A stretch of 16,154 nucleotides of DNA from the NCBI GenBank assembly GCA_002385665.1, contig DGDX01000016.1, positions 1 through 16,154 on the forward strand, given 5' to 3'. This DNA comes from Firmicutes bacterium UBA3941 (GTDB lineage: Bacteria > Bacillota > Clostridia > Caldicoprobacterales > UBA3941). The translations under genes were made by a program, and so were the position numbers. Shown in pieces: positions 6,758-13,610 of this stretch (positions within the stretch are counted from its first letter, which is position 1; each line of letters opens with the position of its first letter). The notes below the pieces were generated by a model that saw only the letters and a list, made by a program, of their open reading frames with translations, did no database searches and was not told the DNA's origin.

Positions 6758-8893
6758 TTGAAAATTGTAGGGAAGACCGTCCCGAGAAAGGAAGGTCTTG
6801 ACAAGGTAACCGGCGCTGCTAAATACAACGACGATATTAGGGAGCCCGTAGCCATAGTAGTCGCCGATACGGAATATCAGGCACAACAGGCAGCGTATCT
6901 AATCAATGTAGAATATGAGCCCTTGCCCGTGGTCAGGACTCCTTCCCAGGCTATAGAGGAGGGTGCGCCACTGATCCATGAGAACCTGGGCCATTATGGG
7001 AAGGAAATCGATGATGTATACCCTGTGCCCGGCACCAATATAGCAGATCATACCAAGATTCGAAAAGGTAATATGGACAAGGGCTGGGAAGAAAGCGATG
7101 TGGTGGTTGAGGGTGAATACTTCATGCCAAAATCAGATCACATAGCCATGGAGACCAGGAATGTTAGGGTGAAGATAGATCCTACGGGTAAGGTACGGGT
7201 TTACTCGTCTACGCAAAGCCCCCATGCCATCAAAGCCGAGCTGGCTTTGGCCTTTAACCTGGATGAGGGGGATATAATAGTTACTGCCCCCTTGGTAGGA
7301 GGCGGATTTGGTGGTAAGGCACCGGTGAACCTGGAGTTTATAGCTTATATCGCCTCCAGGGCTGTTGGAGGAAGACTGGTAAGGTTAGCTAATACCAGGG
7401 AGGAGGATATAGCCACTTCTCCCACCAAGATTGGGATAGAAGCCAAAATAAAGCTTGGGGCCACAAAGGACGGTATATTAAAAGCAGCAGAATTAAGATA
7501 TCTGGTAGATGCCGGTGCTTATTCGGACACCGCACCCCGTATGGCCAAAACCATGGCCAGTAATGGGACCGGACCTTATAATATAGAGAATGTATGGTGC
7601 GATTCCATATGTCTATATACCAATAATACCTATTCAACTTCATTCAGGGGATTCGGTAATATCGCCCATACTTTCTGTATGGAGAGGACCCTGGATAAGC
7701 TGGCCAAGGCCCTTAATATGAGCCCCTTTGAACTGCGGCTTAAGAATGCCATCGGCCCCGGTCATACTTCAGCGACCCAGGTTAAGATAACCCGCAGCAG
7801 CGTCGGAGATCTGGAAAAATGTCTTCATAGGCTAAATGAACTTATAGACATGGAAAGAAGTTTAAGGGTGGAGGAAGCCAAGGACAAGATTATAGCCAAG
7901 GGTATGAGCTGTTTTTGGAAGACCTCCGCATCCAATACCGATGCTATATCCGGTGCAATCCTCACCTTTAACAAGGATGGAAGCATTAACCTTATATGCG
8001 GTGTAATGGAGATAGGCTCGGGGGTAAAGACAGGCCTTGCCCAAATCCTGGCCGAAAGAATGAATATGGAGGTAGACAAAATCCATGTTCAGATGGAGGT
8101 AAACACCGAATCCAGCCCCAAACACTGGAAAACTGTAGCCAGTATGTCAACCTTTATGGCAGGAAGGGCGGTGTTGGCAGCGGCAGATGATGCAATAAGA
8201 CAGCTAAAGGATATTGGAGCCATGGTTATGAGGGTTGACCCTTCCCAGCTGGAAGTGGGGGGCCAAAAGGTCTATATGAAATCCGACCCGGACAACTATG
8301 TGCAGTTTAAGGATATCGTACATGGATTTAAGCACCAGGGCGGGGGAAATGCTGTAGGCGGTCAGATAATAGGCAAGGGAACGTATATTATGGAGAACCT
8401 GACGATCTTAGATCTCGATACCGGAAAGGGGAGAATGGGTCCGGCATGGACGGTTGGCGTCCAGGCTGTGGAGGTGGAATACAATACCAAAGAGCATACC
8501 TATAAGCTCCTTAAGGCGGCTACGGTGCTGGATGCCGGCAGGGTTATAAACCCACAGGCGGCCAAGGGAGTGGTCATGGGGGGTATGTCTATGGGGTTGA
8601 GCCTGGGGAGCCGTGAAGCCTTTATATACGGCAGGGATGGGGGCATATTAAACAGCAGCCTTCGTACCTACAAGGTGATGAGGTTCGGTGAGCACCCGGA
8701 TTATCTGGTGGAGTTCATAGAGACTCCCGCACAAAATGGGCCCTATGGAGCCCGGGGGTTTGGTGAACATGGAATACTTGGAATGCCGGCTGCCCTGGCA
8801 AATGCCCTATCCCGAGCGACGGGGCTGGAATTGGATCAGGTACCCATTAATCCGGAGCTTATTTGGAAAATGAAGACGGAGGCATTGTCATGA
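6758..8893 (+). CDS. Molybdenum hydroxylase, Mo-cofactor-binding large subunit (xanthine dehydrogenase family), apparently internally deleted
   Basis: A 711-residue xanthine-dehydrogenase/aldehyde-oxidase family subunit that would hydroxylate a heterocycle or aldehyde at a Mo centre. Cofactor motifs are present: GGGFGGK (residues 181-187), SFRGFGN (295-301) and GARGFGEHG near the end, whose E670 fits the catalytic glutamate. The start is TTG 6758, with GGAGGAG 7 bases upstream. The oddity is at residues 27-30: the family opening (KVTGAAKYNDDI) runs straight into EPVAIVVADTE, a segment normally about 60 residues later, so most of the a/b hammerhead domain is missing and the protein is short by the same amount. 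Reading frame is kept and the rest is full length. The stop overlaps the FAD subunit start as ATGA. Substrate is unknown; function may be impaired. Confidence 0.88.
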   Translation: MKIVGKTVPRKEGLDKVTGAAKYNDDIREPVAIVVADTEYQAQQAAYLINVEYEPLPVVRTPSQAIEEGAPLIHENLGHYGKEIDDVYPVPGTNIADHTKIRKGNMDKGWEESDVVVEGEYFMPKSDHIAMETRNVRVKIDPTGKVRVYSSTQSPHAIKAELALAFNLDEGDIIVTAPLVGGGFGGKAPVNLEFIAYIASRAVGGRLVRLANTREEDIATSPTKIGIEAKIKLGATKDGILKAAELRYLVDAGAYSDTAPRMAKTMASNGTGPYNIENVWCDSICLYTNNTYSTSFRGFGNIAHTFCMERTLDKLAKALNMSPFELRLKNAIGPGHTSATQVKITRSSVGDLEKCLHRLNELIDMERSLRVEEAKDKIIAKGMSCFWKTSASNTDAISGAILTFNKDGSINLICGVMEIGSGVKTGLAQILAERMNMEVDKIHVQMEVNTESSPKHWKTVASMSTFMAGRAVLAAADDAIRQLKDIGAMVMRVDPSQLEVGGQKVYMKSDPDNYVQFKDIVHGFKHQGGGNAVGGQIIGKGTYIMENLTILDLDTGKGRMGPAWTVGVQAVEVEYNTKEHTYKLLKAATVLDAGRVINPQAAKGVVMGGMSMGLSLGSREAFIYGRDGGILNSSLRTYKVMRFGEHPDYLVEFIETPAQNGPYGARGFGEHGILGMPAALANALSRATGLELDQVPINPELIWKMKTEALS

Positions 8894-9711
8894 TTCCCTT
8901 CGATTTTGAATATTATAGACCAGATAGCATCTCGCAGGCTGTTGACCTCTTTATGAGCCTTACTAGACAGGCCAAGAAGCCCATGTACTATGGGGGCGGG
9001 ACTGAGATCATAAGTATGGCCAGGGCCAACAACATTTACACCGGAGGGGTCATAGACATAAAGGGGATTCCAGAGTGTAATAAGTTTGGCTATGAAGGGA
9101 CCGATCTTGTTATAGGGGCGGCTACCACCCTCACTAAAATATCCGACTCCAATCTGTTTCCCATGCTGGGAATAACCGTAGCAAGGATTGCGGATCATAC
9201 CATACAGGGTAAAATCACCCTTGGAGGGAATATTACAGGGACCATAATGTATAGGGAAGCTTCGTTGCCCCTTTTAATTGCTGATTGCAGGCTATCCATT
9301 GCAGGACCTGGTGGGACCAGGGAAGCCTTACTAAGCCAGGTGTTTGACAGAAGGATAAGGCTGGAGGAAGGAGAGTTCATAACACATTTTATAATAGACT
9401 CCCACATCACAAGTCTGCCTTTTTTCCATAGGAAAGCTACCAAGATAGATAAGATAGATTATCCCTTGATCACCGTTGTAGCCCTTAAAAAGGATAATAG
9501 AATACTTGTGGGATTTAGCGGGCTGTGTGATTTTCCATTCAGGTCACTAGAGATGGAGGATAGTCTCAATCAACCCGGGATATCCAAGAAAGACAGGATA
9601 CAAAATGCCATGGCCTATATTCCGGCTCCCATAGTTGAGGATATACATGGTTCGGCAATGTACCGAAGATTCGTACTTGAAAATATCCTTTCAGATGCCT
9701 TGGAACTATAA
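8890..9711 (+). CDS. Molybdenum hydroxylase, FAD-binding subunit
   Basis: A 273-residue FAD-binding subunit of the CO dehydrogenase/xanthine dehydrogenase medium-chain family, which takes electrons from the iron-sulfur subunit and passes them to an acceptor. FAD-contact motifs are YGGGTEI (residues 34-40) and TLGGNITG (110-117); the latter is usually T-x-GGN-I-A-N, so the last two positions deviate. The ATG at 8890 overlaps the upstream TGA by four bases and has GGAGG 7 bases upstream; this overlap start is preferred over the in-frame ATG at 8863 inside the upstream gene. Length is within the family range. It is followed by a strong hairpin before the [2Fe-2S] subunit gene. Confidence 0.9.
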   Translation: MIPFDFEYYRPDSISQAVDLFMSLTRQAKKPMYYGGGTEIISMARANNIYTGGVIDIKGIPECNKFGYEGTDLVIGAATTLTKISDSNLFPMLGITVARIADHTIQGKITLGGNITGTIMYREASLPLLIADCRLSIAGPGGTREALLSQVFDRRIRLEEGEFITHFIIDSHITSLPFFHRKATKIDKIDYPLITVVALKKDNRILVGFSGLCDFPFRSLEMEDSLNQPGISKKDRIQNAMAYIPAPIVEDIHGSAMYRRFVLENILSDALEL

Positions 9712-9712
9712 G

Positions 9713-9740
9713 AACACAAGGGAACCGTTCCCTGTGTTTT
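9713..9740 (+). terminator. Strong intercistronic hairpin with T-run inside the Mo-hydroxylase operon
   Basis: AACACAAGGGAA (9713-9724) pairs with TTCCCTGTGTT (9728-9738) through 11 pairs with one bulged A and a 3-nt loop, followed by TTTT. It has the form of an intrinsic terminator but lies 2 bases after the FAD subunit gene and 29 before the next start. It may attenuate transcription or stabilise the upstream mRNA. Confidence 0.7.
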
Positions 9741-9768
9741 GTCCCCAAGGGTTATAGGAGGAGTACAA

Positions 9769-10239
9769 ATGATACAAATACGCGATATAAGCACTATAGA
9801 ATTGGATATAAATGGTGAGAAACGGAAGGTTACGGTTAGGGCCGCAGATACATTATTACATACCTTAAGGGAACAGCTGGGCCTCACCGGAGCAAAGGCG
9901 GGCTGCGAGAACGGAGATTGTGGCGCATGTACCGTATTGGTAGACGGTTGGCCTATAAAATCCTGTCTCATGCTGGCGGTGGAGGCAGTGGGGCATTCCG
10001 TTACTACTATTGAAGGTTTAAAGAATGCCCCGACACAGAAGGCTTTCTTTGAAAATTGGGGATTTCAATGTGGTTATTGTACATCCGGATTTATCATGAA
10101 CTGTCATGCCTTGGCTACCATACACCCGGGTGCGGATGATGATACTATAGCCGATTGGCTACAATCCAATATTTGCAGATGCACCAGCTATGAAGAGATA
10201 GCAAATGCCGTTAAACAGGTGCTGAAAAAGGATATTTAA
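9769..10239 (+). CDS. Molybdenum hydroxylase, [2Fe-2S] subunit
   Basis: A 156-residue iron-sulfur subunit that carries electrons from the Mo centre to FAD. All eight ligands are present. The plant-ferredoxin-type N-terminal cluster uses C46, C51, C54 and C66. The C-terminal four-helix domain holds the second cluster through C101, C104, C136 and C138 (QCGYC and ICRC). Length is typical. ATG 9769 is chosen because GGAGGAG (9757-9763) lies 5 bases upstream; an in-frame TTG at 9739 would place the start inside the hairpin. The three subunit genes in the order Mo, FAD, FeS form the complete enzyme. Confidence 0.95.
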   Translation: MIQIRDISTIELDINGEKRKVTVRAADTLLHTLREQLGLTGAKAGCENGDCGACTVLVDGWPIKSCLMLAVEAVGHSVTTIEGLKNAPTQKAFFENWGFQCGYCTSGFIMNCHALATIHPGADDDTIADWLQSNICRCTSYEEIANAVKQVLKKDI

Positions 10240-10375
10240 AGTGTTGGCTCCATAAGACCAGTCTCCCACCCGAAATGTCTGAGACATTCATCCAGGCGGC
10301 TTATCATGTATGGGGCTATACCGACTGGCCTAGGACGATAGGTCTGATTTTATCTATAATAGGGGGGGAAGATCA
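10240..10375 (+). other. 136-nt gap with RNA-folding potential upstream of the membrane protein gene
   Basis: The gap is rich in pairable segments: CCAGTC (10258-10263) with GACTGG (10323-10328); a perfect hairpin AATGTC-TGA-GACATT (10274-10288); GTAT/ATAC (10308-10321); and GGCCTA (10327-10332) with TAGGTC (10339-10344), the last sharing bases with the first pairing, so the two could be alternatives. I could not match it to a known riboswitch class. An open frame of 41 codons (ATG 10275) also crosses it without an SD. Confidence 0.3.
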
Positions 10376-11047
10376 ATGGATAATAATGTGGGGGGCTTGA
10401 AGGACTTTCTGGACAGAAAAAAGGATCTTATAAGGGTAGTCACCTCTGTAATATTTTGGGGATCCCTTTGGGGCCTGGTTGAGGCTACCATAGGTTATAT
10501 ATTGCATTTAGTACGGCTCCAGGGTTACCGCGGGGTTACCAGCTTCTTTCTCTTTCCCATGGCCTGCTATTATATGAACCAGGTTCGCAGGGAAACAGCC
10601 AAGAGGGAACCTATAATTTATATGGCTGTGCTGGCGGCATGTATAAAACTCCTGGATTTTTTTATTCCCGGACATGATCCTATAAGGATAATATATCCTG
10701 CTATAGCCATAATTCTAGAGGGTATGGCAGTCTACGGCGCATTTGTATTGGCCGGAAAAAGGGGTAAAGAATTCGGTTACCCAGAGGCCCTGTTTGCCAG
10801 CTTGTCTTGGCGGGTGGTCTTCACTGCCATCCAATTTACAACCTTACCACAGACTGGGCTTCCCACGCTTCAATCGGTAATGAAATTCATACTGGTAGAC
10901 GGCCCGGTAAACAGTTTGATAATCTATCTATATGTCAGATTCATTAAGCGGAGGGAGAAAGCTAAAAAAGGAATAATCAGACGGATAAATCCTATAGCAG
11001 CGGTGGTAACCCTGGTATTATCAATACTTAGTAAATGGGTGATTTAG
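10376..11047 (+). CDS. Unrecognised multi-pass membrane protein linked to the Mo-hydroxylase/mocA genes
   Basis: A 223-residue integral membrane protein with about six or seven hydrophobic helices, near residues 21-46, 52-68, 79-97, 104-126, 139-157, 168-190 and 205-221. Recognisable features are WGSLWGLVEATIGYILH (28-44), with an acidic residue inside the membrane, LLDFFIPGHDPIR (92-104), an EG pair in the fourth helix and a basic stretch near 190-203. No signal peptide or soluble domain is visible. Size and topology would suit a small-molecule carrier such as an ECF-type S component, but I see no diagnostic motif. A purine-rich SD (GGGGGGGAA) lies 5 bases before the ATG. The MocA-like gene starts 3 bases after its stop, so the two are coupled; this suggests a role tied to molybdenum cofactor or the hydroxylase substrate. 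Confidence 0.75.
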   Translation: MDNNVGGLKDFLDRKKDLIRVVTSVIFWGSLWGLVEATIGYILHLVRLQGYRGVTSFFLFPMACYYMNQVRRETAKREPIIYMAVLAACIKLLDFFIPGHDPIRIIYPAIAIILEGMAVYGAFVLAGKRGKEFGYPEALFASLSWRVVFTAIQFTTLPQTGLPTLQSVMKFILVDGPVNSLIIYLYVRFIKRREKAKKGIIRRINPIAAVVTLVLSILSKWVI

Positions 11048-11050
11048 ATA

Positions 11051-11656
11051 ATGGAAGTAATTGAGGGAGTGGTCCTGGCGGCGGGACTCTCCAAAAGGAC
11101 AGGAACCTGTAAAATGCTACTGGATCTAGGAGGGATAACCCTCATCGAAAGGTGTATTAGAGGGATGTTTAATATCTGCTCCAAAGTTATAGTGGTAGGA
11201 GGGCATAACTTTGAGAATATCGCCAGGGTTATTGCAAAGTATCAAAAAGTAAGGATGGTATACAATCCAAGCTATAGAGAAGGGATGTTCAGCTCCGTAA
11301 AGGAGGGTTTTAAGCATGTCTCTGGGGATAGATTTTTCTTTACCCCTGGGGATTATCCTTTGGTAATGGATGAGACTTATAGGGAGATGCTGCGGGTAGA
11401 GGGGGATATAGTTATCCCTCTTTTTAATGGTAAGAAAGGTCACCCCATATTGATCAGAACACATTTGGCAGAAGAATTATTGGCAGAAGGGCGTTATTCA
11501 ACCTTAAGGGAGTTCATTAAGGACAAGGGCTACACCCCCATCGAGGTAGAAGACTCAGGCATACTTGTGGATATTGACACTATGGAGGACTATAACAGGG
11601 TGATGAAATACGTCTCCAAAAGTTCGTTTTCCTATAAACCTATTTCTAATCCCTGA
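11051..11656 (+). CDS. MocA-like molybdenum cofactor nucleotidyltransferase
   Basis: A 201-residue MobA/MocA-type NTP transferase. MocA enzymes add CMP to molybdopterin to give the cytosine dinucleotide cofactor used by xanthine-dehydrogenase-family enzymes; YgfJ-type relatives are maturation factors of uncertain chemistry. The nucleotide-binding signature LAAGLSKRTGTCKMLL spans residues 9-24, the metal/substrate loop TPGDYPLV is at 98-105 (usually GDQP), GKKGHPIL at 127-134, and the closing DIDTMEDY at 174-181. The start follows the membrane protein stop by three bases with no strong SD, so translation probably depends on coupling. Its position after the hydroxylase subunits supports cofactor maturation; CTP versus another nucleotide cannot be read from the sequence. 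Confidence 0.85.
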   Translation: MEVIEGVVLAAGLSKRTGTCKMLLDLGGITLIERCIRGMFNICSKVIVVGGHNFENIARVIAKYQKVRMVYNPSYREGMFSSVKEGFKHVSGDRFFFTPGDYPLVMDETYREMLRVEGDIVIPLFNGKKGHPILIRTHLAEELLAEGRYSTLREFIKDKGYTPIEVEDSGILVDIDTMEDYNRVMKYVSKSSFSYKPISNP

Positions 11657-11723
11657 CCTCCAAAGTTCAAATCTATATCGAAATTAGGGTTCATCCTGGT
11701 TTCTATATGATTTTGCCCGGGAT

Positions 11724-11754
11724 TTGTCAAGCGTCTTATAACCTCCAATATGAT
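11724..11754 (+). promoter_or_regulatory. Candidate distal promoter of the acetyltransferase gene
   Basis: TTGTCA (11724-11729) and TATGAT (11749-11754) are 19 bases apart. The spacing is long, but a start near 11761 would give a normal leader of about 50 nt. Confidence 0.3.
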
Positions 11755-11765
11755 AGGATAATTGA

Positions 11766-11794
11766 TTGACAAGGCCATTTGTTCATTATATATT
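11766..11794 (+). promoter_or_regulatory. Consensus-like promoter immediately before the acetyltransferase gene
   Basis: TTGACA (11766-11771), 17 bases, TATATT (11789-11794): nearly ideal sigma-A elements. The expected start near 11801 is only about 11 bases before the preferred start codon, so the transcript would have almost no leader. Confidence 0.55.
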
Positions 11795-11811
11795 GATTGG
11801 GGGTGAATGAC

Positions 11812-12981
11812 TTGGAAGTAAAACATATAGAAAGCGAATACAAGGAATCCATAAAAGATGTTTTAAGCTATTGCTTTGATATGCCGGCGGAATCGACAGA
11901 GAGCCTCGTAAACAAGAATTTCAATCCGGAAGATTGGCTTGGCTGTTTTATTGAGGATAAGCTGACAGGACTTATATATATTTCGTCCCATGACATGTAT
12001 TTTTGCGGGAAAACCGTTCCTTTGGCAGGGATCGGGGTGGTTTCAACCCTTCCGGAATACAGGCATCGCCACTGTGCATCCAGCATCCTTATTAAATCCG
12101 TGGAGGTTTTAAGGGACAGGGGATTTGTATTTGCCGCCTTGGCTCCATTTTCCTACCCCTTCTACAGGAAATATGGGTGGGAGCTGGCCTTTCATAATAA
12201 GAGGTACACCATCTCCATAAACGAATTAAGGGGTATGGGTGCAGGCAAGGGAGAATTCCGTCCCATGAAGTCCGATGATATTGATAACCTTATAAAGGTA
12301 CATGGGGACTTCTTTTCAAAATACAATGGCGCGGTGAAAAGGGGCAGAAAGAGATGGGAAGGAAGGATCAACAGGCTTGGAAAGGACCGGACATACGGAT
12401 ATGTGTATAGCCGTCAGGGTAACGGTGTAGCGGGATATATCCTCTACTCCCTAAGGGAAGGGGCATTTGTTATAGAGGAGATGGCCTACGACTCATTGGA
12501 AACCAAGCTGGAGATCCTGCGTTTTGTCTACAACCATAGTGCGCAGGTCGACAGGGTGATCTGGGCGGCACCACAGGATGATAATACCGCCTTGCTCCTG
12601 GCCAATCCTCCAATAGAACAAACAATCAGACCTCACATGATGATAAGGGTGATAGATGTTAAGAAGGCTCTCGAAGCCTATGCCTACCCTATACTATACA
12701 AGGGTTCCTTTACCGTCAAGGTAGATGATAGATGGGCACCATGGAACAGTAAGGTCTTGAAGGTCATCATTGGGGAAGGGACAGCAACGGTAGAGGATGC
12801 AGACGACGCCCCCATTGACCTGGAATGCGATATACAAACCTTTTCACAGGTAATATCCGGATATATAGGCATGAAGGAAGTCAAAGACCTGGGCAGGGTT
12901 ACCGCCCATAATCAGGATATCCTGGAGGACTCGGAGATAATATTTAGGAGGCATGCTACCCATATGACGGAAGGCTTTTAG
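11812..12981 (+). CDS. Eis-like GNAT N-acetyltransferase
   Basis: A 389-residue protein with the three-part Eis architecture: an N-terminal GNAT domain (about 1-130), a second GNAT-like domain (about 140-280) and a C-terminal sterol-carrier-like domain (about 285-389). Eis enzymes acetylate amines such as aminoglycosides or lysines. Supporting marks are AGIGVVSTLPEYRHRH (72-87), the FYRKYGWE segment (117-124) supplying the likely general-acid tyrosine, and a C-terminal Phe (F389), matching the terminal Phe whose carboxylate is the base in mycobacterial Eis. The acetyl-CoA loop normally R-x-x-G has His87 in place of Gly. TTG 11812 is preferred because GGGGGTGA lies 5 bases upstream; TTG 11797 and GTG 11803 are in frame but lack an SD. 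Substrate unknown. Confidence 0.85.
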   Translation: MEVKHIESEYKESIKDVLSYCFDMPAESTESLVNKNFNPEDWLGCFIEDKLTGLIYISSHDMYFCGKTVPLAGIGVVSTLPEYRHRHCASSILIKSVEVLRDRGFVFAALAPFSYPFYRKYGWELAFHNKRYTISINELRGMGAGKGEFRPMKSDDIDNLIKVHGDFFSKYNGAVKRGRKRWEGRINRLGKDRTYGYVYSRQGNGVAGYILYSLREGAFVIEEMAYDSLETKLEILRFVYNHSAQVDRVIWAAPQDDNTALLLANPPIEQTIRPHMMIRVIDVKKALEAYAYPILYKGSFTVKVDDRWAPWNSKVLKVIIGEGTATVEDADDAPIDLECDIQTFSQVISGYIGMKEVKDLGRVTAHNQDILEDSEIIFRRHATHMTEGF

Positions 12982-13067
12982 GGATAACTTCCTATATGTA
13001 GGAAAGTCCATTATGACGAAGGCGTTAAGATATTTATATAATCTATGGTGTAATCATACTTAAAAGC

Positions 13068-13118
13068 AAAGGGGCTGGCACACTGGTATTATTTATCTAC
13101 CGGTGCTGCAGCCCCTTT
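13068..13118. terminator. Large hairpin terminator between convergent genes
   Basis: AAAGGGGCTG (13068-13077) pairs with CAGCCCCTTT (13109-13118). Inside, CAC/GTG and GGT/ACC continue the stem around an AT-rich loop. Flanking A and T runs are short, but the position between convergent genes supports termination in both directions. Confidence 0.75.
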
Positions 13119-13135
13119 AAATATGAATAAAGTGG

Positions 13136-13444
13136 TTATAGTTGCTCCTTTAATGTCTTGAGCTTCTCGTCGTATTCATCCTGGCTTATTTCACCCCGGG
13201 CAAAGCGTTCCCGAAGAATGTTTATCGTATTATCCCGTTCGCCAATGGGCATATATCCCGAACGGGAATTATTTCGAGACAGCCGGATAACCATATAGAC
13301 TATACCCGCGATTACAAGAGCCCAGAAAAGAAACATAAAAAAGCCGCCCCACCAGCTGTGCATAGGCATCATGCCGGTGAACCACCTTCTACCATGCATA
13401 TTGGCCGGGTTAAACAGGTTCCACCATCCATAGCACCAGTTCAT
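13136..13444 (-). CDS. Small membrane protein with C-terminal SHOCT domain
   Basis: A 102-residue protein. Residues 1-32 are rich in Trp, Met, His, Asn and Cys; one transmembrane helix spans about 33-55; a polar linker follows; residues 74-102 are a SHOCT domain (ILRERFARGEISQDEYDEKL), a short oligomerisation-type helical module often at the end of membrane proteins. Function is unknown. The minus-strand GGAGG (13455-13451) abuts a first ATG at 13450, leaving no spacing, so the second ATG at 13444 (6-base spacing) is the likelier start. It is a monocistronic leftward gene, divergent from mrnC. Confidence 0.8.
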   Translation of the reverse strand: MNWCYGWWNLFNPANMHGRRWFTGMMPMHSWWGGFFMFLFWALVIAGIVYMVIRLSRNNSRSGYMPIGERDNTINILRERFARGEISQDEYDEKLKTLKEQL

Positions 13445-13551
13445 GGCCATCCTCCTTTACAATAATAATCTGATCCCTTGTACTTCTACCCATATATATA
13501 ACCCTTTATCCAGAAAATAATCATACGGGATAAAAACTACATCCTAATAAG

Positions 13552-13580
13552 AAGACAGGCAGCCGGAAATGGTGTACAAT
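13552..13580 (+). promoter_or_regulatory. Promoter of the mrnC-rlmB unit
   Basis: AAGACA (13552-13557), 17 bases, TACAAT (13575-13580), with a start near 13587 about 24 bases before mrnC. A second TATAAT at 13585-13590 lacks a matching -35 and would start transcription inside the ribosome binding site. Confidence 0.45.
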
Positions 13581-13610
13581 GGGGTATAATAATATGGGAG
13601 TTGTTATGTA

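Noticed and set aside
10300..10330. CTTATCA...GACTGGCC similar to a SAM-I riboswitch core
   Set aside because: The GAGGGA, GCAACC and terminator parts are absent and no methionine or cysteine gene follows; kept only as part of the folding observation.
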